Part shown: one piece after another, positions 1-11,620 of the stretch
Position numbering within the stretch: the stretch's first letter is position 1
How the letters are laid out: every line of letters starts with the position of its first letter
Origin: Mesaphorura yosii
Taxonomy: Eukaryota; Arthropoda; Collembola; Poduromorpha; Tullbergiidae
Direction of reading: 5' to 3'
NCBI GenBank assembly: GCA_009869945.1
Contig: WIXG01000032.1
Coordinates: forward strand, 186,001-250,000
DNA length: 64,000 nt
Notes under the pieces: model-generated
What the model saw: the letters and a program-made list of their open reading frames with translations, nothing else
What the model was told of the DNA's origin: nothing
Database searches by the model: none
Program-made: the position numbers and the translations under genes

Positions 1-3000
1 TGTGTTTATATTCGATGATGTCTTCCACATGTTCAGCTATGTTCTGATATGAAGTAAGTTCGCACAGAATGCAGAATGCTCGAGCGTGAAAGTATCTCAC
101 TTTCCTCAAAGCACAACAGCAGGTCGATATGCACTAAATATGTACGTAATTTAGGTAATTATTGTCGAGTCGATATTCGTAAATGATCTTGCTCACATTG
201 TTCCTTCAACTTTCTCTGAATGGTATTTGCTAAATCAGTCAGACTCACAGAAATCGCAAACCCAACTCGGAAAAGAAATAAACGGTGAGACTCAAGTTGA
301 GATGTTTTCGAGATGAGACTCTGTTGTCAGAATTTCTGGAGCGAGCGGGTCGAGTGCAGTGCAAAGAAAAAGAAAGCGTCGCGTCGAGGAAGATGCTGAG
401 AGCTGAGTTACGTGAGAAGCAATGAATTCGGATGAGGAAGAACCGACGCGAGAAAGCAGTTTTCTCTACCAACAACTTGATTTGCTCCGGTTATGGTTGG
501 GCTTCGGGTCGCCTGCCTGCCCTACCTTTCCTTTTACACCTTGGCTTGGCTTGGTTTCTCTTTCGCGTTCGCACGACTCCTCAACTCTCAGCTCGTATTT
601 TGTGTCTCAGCGGTTTCAAAGACGAAATTTTACTGCTGGCGAGTGGTGATGGCATAACGCGGTTTCGGTGAATTACTCGACGGCTTTTATGCCGTGTTCC
701 ATGCCTGTTAGGTTGATGCAAATCATGCCGGAGTTGATCAGGAAGATTGTATCTGACATCATCCCGTGTCGGGACGCACGACAAACTAAGAAAACTGATC
801 TCCCAGTACAAACACGACAAATCCGAGGTATATTTCAACAATCTACTTTTGCGAATATTTTCACACTTACGCGTACGTATTTGGTTAATTTTTGTAGACT
901 GAAGGCGAAGTCAATGAAGAGTTATGGCACGACCCAATCCAAGCCAGACAAGCGGATAAGGCAAGTACGTGGAAAATTTACAAAAATCGAAGAGCAGGCA
1001 GCCTGCAAACAAAAAGAGAAAGACAGGCGACGAAAAATAAAGAAAAATTGATGATGACGATGATGAGCCAAAATTTGAATAGAACCTGAATGCATTATTC
1101 TCATTATCGTGATGCATTACACGGCACGGATACTTCTAACGAGTCTCAGTCTCAGGCACGGCCACGCGTGCTGAGTTTTTATGGGCAGAATTGAGACAAA
1201 AAGTATTACAAACGACCATTAGCAGGCTTTCCGTGCCCTGGTTCGCCCGATTGCTGGAGAAGGTTCGCTTCTCCAACAGTATTTGCATTCGAACGCAAAA
1301 AACTGTAATGCTGATGATGAAAGACAGAAAAGAAACCTGTCAATAATACTCCAGCAGCGCCTAATGCAAGGAGAAAGCTCCGTGGCGGCCGTGTTTTTCA
1401 CAGCTCTTTTGGGCATGGTCGCGTTCACTATTCACTTGAGTCTTATGGCCTGGTCGTATATTTCACGCTATGGCTTGGCTATACGCTGTCGCGATTATTA
1501 GATTTTGTTCTCCATAAAATGCGAATACGGGACTTGATGAATCTGAGACTGCTATAATAGGACGACACAGACTGGGAGCACGTCGCATGTGCGACGCTCC
1601 GGAAAAATATATTTCACTCAAATCAAATCAAATCAAGGTTGTCATTGACATGGCTTGTGCATGGCTTGTTCCAAATTGAATTTGAATTTTTCACGTACAC
1701 AAAATGGATTCACTTCTCATTAGCGAAGTTGCTCTGTGCATAAAAATGGAGCTGGAGGCAGTAGAAAACTCATTGGGACATGCCGCTCCTGCTCTGTTCC
1801 TTTTGACTTGAAGATCAACAAATGCAAAATATTGAAAAAATAGTCAACAGAGTTGTTGAGCTGTTGTTGTAATGTCAATTTTATAGACTCAAGTACGAAA
1901 TGATCCATGGCAAGTCGCTTTCATTCACTTTCTTTGGCTCACTTCGTTTTTTGTCAATTTCACGTCCAGGCAGGGTTTGTTTGCATGACGAGCGTTTTTA
2001 TTGCTGAAGTCAAATAATAATCCGGACAATGACAATGGACCGAGATATGAGACGGAACACAATAGACACAGCCTCCCGTCAAAATCTTTTGTGTACTTGC
2101 ACATTGTAATTCTTCTCACTGCATGTCGGGATCGTTTAAAAGAGAAAATGCTACAATGAGAAATGGGGAAGACTCTTCACGACACGGACATTTCCTAAAG
2201 TGAGAACGAAATCTTTTGGGCTTCTTAAAATCGATTTGGTAGCAAAAGCAAATAGTCAATGATACACCTACCAACTTTTTGCACTTTCATGGCTGCTTGA
2301 CCCCTTTTGACATGGGGCGCCAACATCACCGCCAGACAGATGCGAAACTGCCCGACGGACCCCGACTTCATAAATGAGCGATTAGTTTGGCTTTTACATC
2401 ATTTAAATCTTGCAACTGCAAGCAATAAAGGCCTTAGCAAATTAATGTTTCCTAGCATGACATGATAGCAGCATGAGTGATCATATAGGATTAATTTTTG
2501 GTGATTGTAACCATATCATTATTAATGATCAGTAGAGATATGACTTAATTCCATATAAAACATTTAATTGGCTGCTATTTCCAATGCAGCTAATTGCGCG
2601 TATGCATCTGGCATGCACTATGCAATGCCGAGTGTACAGGACGTTAAGCTCATCTTGCCTAGGGAGGACGTTGACTTAGCAGCCACGCGCGAATTACGCA
2701 TCTCAACTTTGTATTCCGGAACCTCCGGTTTGGAATTGATAAAATCTTTTTCCTCCTTTTATTAATTCGGCCCTGAACTTCAAAATTCATTTCTTTTATC
2801 CAAATTAGCTGGTAGAAGCTAGAGAGATGAGCCCAAATTTGAAATTGGTATTTTAATTGCCCCCTCTTATCAAAATTCACATTTTCTCGGTCTAAATTAC
2901 TGTTCTACTCTAATTAAGTTAACTTATCTGGTTGTACTGCACTGCTTTCCTGGGGAGATTGGTCAGGGATTTTCATTCAGCAGTTGTCTGATCACAACTT

Positions 3001-3049
3001 AACTGATTACTTGGTTGTTTGATCTTCGAACGTCTTCTACCAGATCAAC
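1..3049. other. Intergenic region upstream of the first gene
   Basis: No coding region could be supported here on either strand. Open frames of 60-127 codons exist but lack convincing splice partners or a recognisable domain, and the longest (668-1051) opens with GTG, not ATG. The last ~100 bases are probably promoter and 5' UTR of the gene starting at 3050. Confidence 0.5.
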
Positions 3050-4363
3050 ATGAGTAAGCGATCAAAGGAGTCAAAGGGAAAGGAAAAGAAGAATCAGTGC
3101 TCAACCGATTATGAAGACGACGAAGGGTACGCATCTTCGCCAGGCAGCGCAGTAGAGGAAGTTGCAAATTCTGAGGTCTCTAACGGCACAAGAGATGTGG
3201 TCGATAATGAGCAACCGTGTTCTAGCAATACCGCAAAGAAACGTTGGGAGGCTGAGGATAACCGAAGAAAGGGTAAGTTAGTTCGAAGAAATGATAAAGG
3301 GCAGTTAGGGTCGGTGATCCGAAAGTTAGGGCCTCAGTCTGTTATTGTGAACAGACTCCAATACTAAGCTACCAAACTCTCGTTACAGAAGAGACTGACA
3401 CTGGAGCCGAATTAGGCGACTCAAGTTTTCGACGGGGAGGAAGATCACGAAGCCGGAAGAGAGATGTACGAGGAAACGACGAAGATGATGACTACCAAGG
3501 GGACAATGAGGAAGACGTCAATGGAAATGTGAAGAGGAAAGTGGTCAAAAAGTTAAAGAGGAGAGGATGGACGCAGAGGAGTCTTCCCTCTAAAATGGCA
3601 TCCCGAGAGACACACTCCCGTAAGAAGCCAAATTTTCGCGAATGGAAGGCTAAGAAGTCCAAGTCAGTTTCTGAGGTTGACGAGTCTGACAGCTGGTCAT
3701 CTGTGTCGTCCTATGATGGCCAGCCACTGGAGCCAAAAGACTCGAAGATTATGTGGAGAGAGGGAGGAATTCGAGGATGCCTGCCCTTTGCTCGGTCACA
3801 GTAAACACTCTACTTCTGCACGACCAATACTTTGACGTCAGCAATTAATTTGAAATAATTTTACATTTTGAAGCACTCGAAATGATGCGAAGTCTTCCGG
3901 TAGAAGTCAAGCGTCTAAGAAGTACGGAAAGAATTCACCGATCGAACGTTTGAAGTTGAAAGACGATGCCGCCAAGATCACACTGGCTGGAGAAGCTAGA
4001 AGACTGCTACAAGCGAATCGTGCCCGAAGATCTTTGATCTTCGACCGTAAAATCCACGTGCTGACATTTAGTAAGAGAATGATACCACATCGAGTTGGAG
4101 AAGCGATTCAAGGTTTCGAAGGTGAGACTTTTCGTCCTAATCCGCTCCCACCTGACACGCCGCAGAGGGATCGAGAACCTATCAGAGGGATTCTGAAGAA
4201 GTCGAAGACCAAGTCTACCAAGTCATTGTCAAAGAGCAAGACATCTTCAAAGAAGCGAACAAAGTCGAAACCACGGTATGTCAAATTCCAATTTAATCTA
4301 CACACTTTATTTATAGATTCGTAGCTAATTATTTTCCCACTCCTGTCCTTCAGGAAAAAATGA
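3050..4363 (+). CDS. Unrecognised Lys/Arg- and acidic-rich protein, probably nuclear
   Basis: Four-exon model: 3050-3272, 3389-3800, 3874-4275 and 4354-4363. It closes in phase and gives 348 residues. The last coding exon is only 10 bases: the split Arg codon, two Lys codons and TGA. The product is strongly charged and low in complexity. The N-terminus is Lys/Ser-rich, an RS/RG-like basic patch (GGRSRSRKR) opens exon 2, an acidic stretch follows, then a very basic segment. The C-terminus is a Lys/Ser/Thr tail containing GILKK and repeated KSK. No enzymatic or structural domain is recognisable. Composition suggests a nuclear or chromatin-associated protein, which is inference only. An AATAAA lies about 180 bases past the stop. 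The next gene, ataxin-3, is on the same strand about 0.84 kb away. Confidence 0.7.
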
Positions 4364-5201
4364 AGCACGCAATATGGAGCACATTTGCCATCAAGAAGAC
4401 AAAAAGCTGACCTTTCTCTCCAAACCGGAAGAACTACGACAAAATTATTTAAACATTAATCTTCAAAATTTTAAAATTTTATTGCATCAAAATTCAAATT
4501 AATTCTCACTCGATCCTGGTTATCTGTAATCATACTCGAGATTGGAATAAACACCGTCTCTCGAAATACTTAACACTTAATTCCTGCCCGTTAGATAAGG
4601 TATTTGTAAGTACGATAAATGGACAATATATTACAACGCGGGAACAGTCGGTACTTCTCGTTAACAAAGTGAGATTGAGATTATGAGATCACAGCATTGG
4701 TTGCATCCACACGCGGCAAGTTTGTGTGAAGCTGAAGCAGGAACATCTCACTTCTGCTTGTCATTCTCTCACTCTATCTCTCAGTCGGCGACTTGCTGTT
4801 CGATTGCTGCTGGACTTACCGGTGAAACTGTTCAGCTGTTTAGGGTGTTTGGTTTTAATTTTAATAGTCAGCTCACTCGTGTCAGTTGATCAAGTGGTTC
4901 AAAGTCAATCGATTTAAGATAAGACAGTTCTTTAAGTTCTTTTCTAAGCTGGAAATTACAATTCTCAACTGATTGAATAGTGTGGAGGTCTGAAAGCAAA
5001 CCAATTAATTATATCGGACTTTGAGCTTATACCCGTGTTAAAGTGTGTGCAGTTTTGATTCTACTATTCTAGTTACATCTGTATCGTATTATCGCATCGT
5101 TGCAGGCTTTTAACTAGGCCCTTTGACTAAAGGTCGATATTTATTACTGGTTACAAGACAAAATTTCTTGGTGGGTGTGATTTTCACGGCACAGTCTGGC
5201 A
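4364..5201. other. 3' UTR and ataxin-3 upstream region
   Basis: Holds the AT-rich 3' UTR of the preceding gene, then the presumed promoter and 5' UTR of the ataxin-3 gene. No further coding exon was recognised. Confidence 0.5.
4546..4551 (+). terminator. Polyadenylation signal AATAAA
   Basis: Canonical AATAAA about 180 bases after the stop of the basic-protein gene at 3050-4363. Confidence 0.5.
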
Positions 5202-6370
5202 ATGGCAAATTCTACTCGTTCAAAGGCTAGGGCTCGAGAATTGGGCATTCCTATACCCATTGACTCTGTTTTCTTCGAAAAGGTAAGGTACCAATGATTG
5301 ACACTGATTTATTTTAGCATTCAAGTTGGCTAGATATGCAACTAAGTATTGATTTACATTTCAGCAAGATGCACGGCTTTGTGCCCAGCATTGTATCAAC
5401 AATGCAATGCAAGAAAGGGTCGTGGATGCTGTTCTGCTCAGTGAATATGCGCGAAAGATTGACGAGGAGGAGCGAAAAGTTGCTTATGATGACGACCTGG
5501 TAAGCGGTCATCAATTTGTACCATAATTTTACTTGCTGGTATCTAATTAATTTAGTTAGAACTGAATTTTTCTTGTTAATTACTTTAGGATAGTACCATT
5601 TCAAACAATTACGACGAGACTGGATACTTCAGCCTTCAGGTTATTCAAAGCGCTCTGGCTCCGTACGAGTTAACCCTGGTTCCAATTAACGAAAACAGTG
5701 CAGTCGCTGCATCTGCAAAGGAAGACCCTGTGTAAAGAGGATTTACTAATTTTCTCAATTTGTTCAAACGTAGGATTTTGGGTTTGAATATCATTTTATA
5801 TATTTTTCTGAATTTTAGCAATGCAAAGCTCTTCATTTTCCACGAGAAGGATCACTGGTATTGTGCCCGTCGCTTTGCCGGCAAGCAATGGATTACAATC
5901 AATTCACAGTTCGACCCTTGCGAGATAAATGACAGGGATCTTGCTTCTCTGGTGACCACGAATGTGACCGGTAGTCGCCGATTACTAATCAGTTCAGAAT
6001 TCTCACTTCAGCGTTATTAAAGCGTGTTTCTGTTCTTCCAGGGCGTCAGGTCTTCTTGGTTTCTGGATTTCTAAAGGACTGTGCTGCTGACGAAGTTTAT
6101 TCACGCGTCTTTAAGGACTCTGCCGGAGTTACACACTTCTTCACAGACAGCGGCCAGACTGTTGGTTCCCGAAGCGAGGAGGAAGCCTTCCAGGAGGCTG
6201 TTTCTCTTAGCTTGGGCAAGTCACCGCAAGAACTTCTTCGTGAAAAACGTGCAAAGTTTCTTGCTGATCTTGAGAAGAAGAAGGAGTCGGCTTCGGAAGG
6301 GGGTGCAAGTGCAAGCTCGAGCGAGAGCGGCAACGGTCCAAGCCCGAAGGACGGCGGCGGTGGCATGTAA
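5202..6370 (+). CDS. ATXN3: Ataxin-3-like Josephin-domain deubiquitinase
   Basis: Exons 5202-5282, 5365-5499, 5589-5731, 5819-5970 and 6042-6370 give 279 residues. The Josephin domain runs from about residue 23 to 200. It carries the catalytic Cys33 in LCAQHC, His132 in the KDHW context and Asn148 in TIN, the three positions of the family's catalytic triad. Other family landmarks are the DEEER stretch and the TGYFSLQVI segment. One ubiquitin-interacting motif is visible at about 215-230 (EEEAFQEAVSLSL). It is followed by a helical RExRAKFLxDLEKKK segment that matches the region just before the polyglutamine in the human protein. There is no polyglutamine tract, and the tail is Ser/Gly-rich. 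A roughly 20-residue N-terminal extension precedes the usual family start. Known family role: ubiquitin-chain editing in protein quality control, in cytosol and nucleus. Confidence 0.93.
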
Positions 6371-7306
6371 ACTCCAAGTATGATAAGAAATCGTACTTTA
6401 CGTATTTGTGACGAGCTCAAAATTAAATCTCATGAAGTTTCCTAAGTCCGCCAAGCCAAGACTTGCTAGTTAAGAGAAATTAAATATAAGTTTATGCCCT
6501 AATTAAGTACAAGTTTACCAAGTGATCAACTTTGTCAGTGAAGCACGTGGCTCGTAAAGTTGGGAATTTAAGAATTCATATTTTTGTTAATCATTTTGTC
6601 AGTTAATGCATACTCAGGACCTAGCAAATTAAATTAAACTTTAACTTGGCCTACCGCGCACTTCATATCAAGATATTGACAATGCCCTTTAACTTGTTCT
6701 CTCTTGTAACTGTCTTAAGTTTTTTTTTTACGTTCCGCGCCCCATCTTTGCTCCGTAAACTATTTTCTGATAAAATGAAGGATTACTTGATTTGAAAATT
6801 ATGGCTGTCTGAAATTATTTGCCTTACATGAAAATAACAACGCCATGTCGATCGTAAGAAGCGTTTAACAAAAGACAAAAGCAAGAAATTGACTACGCGA
6901 CGACCATGACTCCAAGGAAGGATCTCGGAATAATACTGCTCATTTTTTCAAAAAAGTCTGAGCTGTGTATCTTGCTTCTCAGATTTCATGGTTCACGGCT
7001 CATCGCACAATTGCTCGATCAGATACAAAGACAGCAGTAGCACAAGTTGAGGCGATCTGCTCATCCTGTCACGCGCCAGTGCGCTCGCGAATTTTGCGAA
7101 TTGGCTGGAATGATTCACTCGAGGGCAGGGCAGAGCAGGAGCAGCATTCAGGAGTCACCTTCCATGCTAGTTGTGATTGTCGTCTGCCATTTACACGAGG
7201 CAGCAGAGATCATCTTGCCTGTTAGTCTTGACAAATTGGTCATACGTGCAACATGCGAACAAACTGGCGAAAATCCTTCGATTGTGCTCGATAAACACCT
7301 GCAGCC
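6371..7306. other. 3' UTR of ataxin-3 and peroxidase upstream region
   Basis: AT-rich 3' UTR, then the presumed peroxidase promoter and leader. Overlapping short frames at 6965-7380 show no domain and no splice links, so they are not called. Confidence 0.5.
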
Positions 7307-10300
7307 ATGTGCCTCCGCAACAGCAAGCATTTTTCACAACTATTTTATACTCTCGTCCTTTCTTACTGTTTCTGTTCCGTAACCAAAAGCACAGAATTTG
7401 CAAATTCTTCTCGGGAATTTAGCTCGGGCAACGCGACGCTATCGTCCAATTCAAACTCGGCGGCATTTGACTTGTTCAGCGGCGAGGATGATCCCTTCTG
7501 GCGTTATGGCGAAGGAGGTGGACCCGATTTCGGTCGTCGTCCGACTTTAGTCTCAAGTGGGAACGGGACAAGAATCGTCGTGTGGAGTGGCGAGGGGCCG
7601 GAGAAGGAAATGTACGGGAAACAAATTATATTTGGAGATGGCAGCAGCAGAAAAGGATGGGGCTCTCGAGGTGGGTGGTCCGGTGGAGGCAGCGGTGGTG
7701 GCGGGTGGCGAGGAGGTGGCGGTGGCAGGGGTCAGGAAAAGGGCGATGGTGGCAAGGGCAAAGGCAAAGGCAAAGGAGGATGGGCAGGTGAAGACATGCC
7801 ATGGCATCGATTCGGATGGGAATCTAAACTGATGCTCTGTGGACTTTTATTGTTCGTATTCTTCTTTCAGAGGGTGGTGAAAATGGTGGTGGCGGTGGAT
7901 ACGTCGGACTCGCTGGCAAAGGGCCTTCTCCAAAGCCTCCAGCTCTGCCCATTCCCGTGGAGCCATCGGCCCCCGTCGTGTTTTGCTCGCAGAAGGACAA
8001 ATGCTTCCATTTTGTGCACTGTGCCAGTCACCTGCAGAAGTACTTGAAGGAGAAGGAGCGGTGCTGTCAAATAACGTACGAGGTACGCAAGCTCAAACTG
8101 CAAGCTTTTAGCACGTTTCCATTCATTTTGTCTCAACCTCTGCCGTTCTCTAGGCCAAAGGAATGTGCTGCATTGGCCTCCCGAGCGGCCCTTCGCTGAC
8201 GGAATACGAAGACGACGACCAAACGGAGCCTGTTGGCAACCATTTTCGCCCATACTCGACGGCGGTTGTGAAGATTCATCCCATCTCAGCCGAGTCTCTG
8301 CAGTACGTCGCCGACAAGGCGTACGAGTACAAGGAAACGTACTTCGACATTGAGACACAAATCCTGGAGCAGGGGCTCATCGTGAAAGAGGGCACCTCGG
8401 CGTACGGACACCTGCAGTTTTTCCAGGTATGACTCGAAGAAGACTAAGACGAGGTACGTCGTGGCTGAGCATCAGTCAATAAACGCGATACGCGATACTC
8501 GAGCCATGCCGCTCGAGCAGGAAGTGACTTTCACGTGTGGCCAATTGATTGATTTGGTTGTGGTACTCAGATGAATGAATCAAGTGAATGCTAATTTTTT
8601 GCCGCCTATGCTCTTTCGACCGCAGACGACGCCAGCCATCTTGAATATCGGCGTGCAAAATGTCCTTGTGCTGAAGGCCACGGGACACTTGCAAGACAAG
8701 TAAATGAACGAAACCATTAACAACACGTTGCTCGCTGTCGCTGTGCGTGCAAGTTATAGGCGAGTCATTAATATTTGCTAAATTTGCTTAGGTTCTTCTT
8801 AACGCCGGCCCAAGCTGGCATCGGGCTCCAGGCGTACGGATTCATGCACACCGTCCTTGGAAGCACGTGCCCTCCGTCTCCGACTTGCAACGAATACGCG
8901 AGGAAGTATCGGACAGCGGACGGCTCGTGCAACAATTTCAATACGCCTAAACTTGGACAAAGCGGAACTCCACTCCTGCGGCTGCTGCCTCCCGACTACG
9001 CAGACGGTACGAACTACGAATCATATCTCAAACTTTGTGCCAACAAAAATATAGCGGCCAAATGTGTAACTTAGGAATTTGGAGCCCCAGAGTTCGCCGA
9101 GATGGTGGGGCACTTCCATCGCCTCGTTATATCAGTCGGAATCTGGTGCCAGACATGGACATTCCTGATTTGCGATACTCCCACCTTCTCATGCAGTTCG
9201 GACAGGTGGCTAGCAGCTTTTCTTAATTGTTACGTCAGTTTACAATTCGTTGTCATTTCAATTTTGTGTTCAACTGCAGTTTGTTGATCACGACCTGACC
9301 CACGTGCCAATCTTTCGTCTCCGCGACCTCAGTGGCATCGATTGCTGCGGCGGCGCGGATGGAGGCGGCAGCGGCAACAAAGGTGGTGGGGGCGGAGGTG
9401 GGTACGGAAGGAAGAAGAGATCCACAAAAGCCAAGCAGAGCCATCGCCGGCGGCACTACGAGGAAGACGAGGACGGCGAGGAGGGACAGATTCTTCAACA
9501 CCCTGCTTGCTTCCCAATTCCTCTCGACCCGAATGATCCGAAATTCGGAGGAAAAACTTGTATGAATTTTGTGAGGTCACTCGTAGCGCCCCGACTGGAG
9601 TGCACATTTGGACACGCCGATCAGGTTGGGAGTTAGAATTTTTGATTGTGGTCAAAAGTGCAATATTTTGGTTTAATTTTCAGCTGAACCAAGTCACGCA
9701 CTGGCTGGACGGTTCCCAAATATACGGAAGCACCTACGACAAGATGGAGCAGCTTCGAGCGTTCGAGTACGGCCTGCTTCGCGTGACCCGGGATCCCAAC
9801 GGAAGGCAGCTGCTGCCGGTGGATCTCCAGGACACTGAAGACTGTGTTGGCAGCAGCAAAAGCAGTGGAGGCGCTGGGCTCCATTGCTTTGTGGCCGGAG
9901 ATCGTCGAGTGAACGAGCAGGTTGCACTGACAACTGTTCACACGATCTGGACACGAGAGCACAATCGGATTGCCACCGAGCTCCGTTTCCTGCACGGGGA
10001 CTGGGACGACGAAATTCTTTACCAGGAAACTCGGAGGATTGTGATTGCAGAGTACCAGCATATCATCTACAATGAGTGGCTGCCTATCGTCATCGGGCGC
10101 AAGTACATGCAAGTGTTTAACATTTTGCCCTACGCTGAAGGCTACTACACCGCCCACGACGTGATCACCGACCCCACAGTTTCAAATGCGTTCGCGACCG
10201 CCGCCTTCCGCCTGCACACGCTGGTGTCGGGCTGGTTTGAGTAAGTCTCGCAGCTTAATTGGTCACGGCCGCCACGAATTAGAAAATTCTCAACCCTTAT

Positions 10301-11262
10301 ACTCTTTATGGGTCACACTTTGTTTAGTTTAAACGACGAAAACACAAATACTGTCAGTCGGCTTCCCATTCGAGACTTCTTCAACAACCCCCACATTCTG
10401 AGGGAGCCCGGAACGATCGATGGACTCGCCAAAGGATTACTCACGCAGCCCATTCAGAGATTCGATCCTTACGTGACGACTGAGGTGAGACTATCTGTCT
10501 GTTGTATCCTGCTTTCGTGCTATTCGTGCTCACTGAACTCAGTTTCTGGTTTCTCCAGCTTCGGGACCACTTATTTGAGACTGGCACGCACGACGGGATC
10601 GGCATGGACTTGGTCGCCCTGAACATTCAGCGAGGCAGGGATCACGGACTGCCCAGCTACAACGAATACCGCGACCTGTGCCGGCTGGGCAAAGCACGCA
10701 GTTTCGCCGAACTGGCCCCCATCATACCCTTCTACAAGACGGAGCACTTGCAGAAGATTTACGCGAGTGTGGACGACATCGACCTGTTCATTGGAGGGAT
10801 TCATGAGTCGCCGGTGGAAGGGGCTCTGGTGGGGCCAACGTTCCTGTGTATCATTGGAGATCAGTTTGCCAGGCTGAAAAAGAGCGATCGATACTTTTAC
10901 GACGTTGGAGGAACACCGCATTCCTTTACGAAAGGTATCTGGGTTTCGACATTCTTTTATGGCACGGAATATGATTCTAACTGGTTTTGCCCACACAGCG
11001 CAAATGTACACAATTCGTCGAGTGAGCATGTCTCGGATCATCTGTGACAATACCGAAGAGATTCGATCGATTCAACCGCTCGCGTTTCACCTTCCCAACA
11101 ACGGCTAGTAAGTCAAATAACACCAGACTCTGAAATATCTTCACATGTGTTTAATATGTTTAGCTAATTCGGTGTCGCTGCATTTAATTATATTCTAGCA
11201 ACCCAATTTTCCCTTGCGGAAGTCCGTCCATTCCAAGACTCGATTTGTCTGCGTGGGCATAA
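7307..11262 (+). CDS. Secreted animal haem peroxidase (peroxinectin/chorion-peroxidase-like) with Gly-rich insertions
   Basis: Twelve exons: 7307-7787, 7871-8082, 8154-8426, 8626-8699, 8792-9006, 9075-9205, 9280-9624, 9684-10240, 10328-10484, 10559-10934, 10999-11107 and 11199-11262. They give 997 residues. A signal peptide (hydrophobic core about 11-24) is followed by a Gly-rich stretch, roughly residues 103-170, with a KGD at 145-147. A Cys-rich pro-region comes next, then the peroxidase domain. Domain landmarks are YRTADGSCNN, DHD with distal His466 and haem-linking Asp465, the HTIWTREHNR motif, proximal His755 in FRLHTLVSG, and NIQRGRDHG. A second insertion of about 50 residues follows DCC484-485. 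It is poly-Gly, then RKKR (506-509), a basic run and an acidic run. It sits where myeloperoxidase is clipped into light and heavy chains. Likely role: extracellular peroxidase in defence, cell adhesion or matrix cross-linking. Confidence 0.93.
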
Positions 11263-11372
11263 ATCGCTTCCTCTTCTCCACTGGGGCTTTCCTGGAGACC
11301 AACTTCAGTGGATGCTTTCTTCCATGATTACTTGCTTCGAGTATTGAGAGCATTTATGCAGTTTGGTACAAT

Positions 11373-11378
11373 AATAAA
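11373..11378 (+). terminator. Polyadenylation signal AATAAA (peroxidase)
   Basis: AATAAA 111 bases after the peroxidase stop. An opposing signal for the convergent hydrolase gene lies at 11443, so the two transcripts probably end within tens of bases of each other or overlap. Confidence 0.6.
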
Positions 11379-11442
11379 CAAACACCGACTACAGATACGT
11401 TTGGACTTGGATTTTCTATTCTTGTATTTATGTGCTTCGTCT

Positions 11443-11448
11443 TTATTC
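11443..11448 (-). terminator. Polyadenylation signal AATAAA (HIU hydrolase)
   Basis: TTTATT on the plus strand reads AATAAA on the minus strand, about 170 bases beyond the minus-strand stop at 11621. Confidence 0.5.
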
Positions 11449-11620
11449 TTCGATATGATTTTTACACAATGATCCAATCATCTTTCGATAAAATGTCATG
11501 TTAAAATTCTTCTAAAATGTTTCGTTTGAAGAACAACGAACAAACATACTCACATTTCCAGGCGAAATGTTCGTCAATGAATTAGATGTGTGTATGAATG
11601 GTTGATTTCCGTCCCCCGTT

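Noticed and set aside
668-1051. 127-codon plus-strand frame near the left end
   Set aside because: It opens with GTG, not ATG, shows no domain, and has no convincing splice partner.
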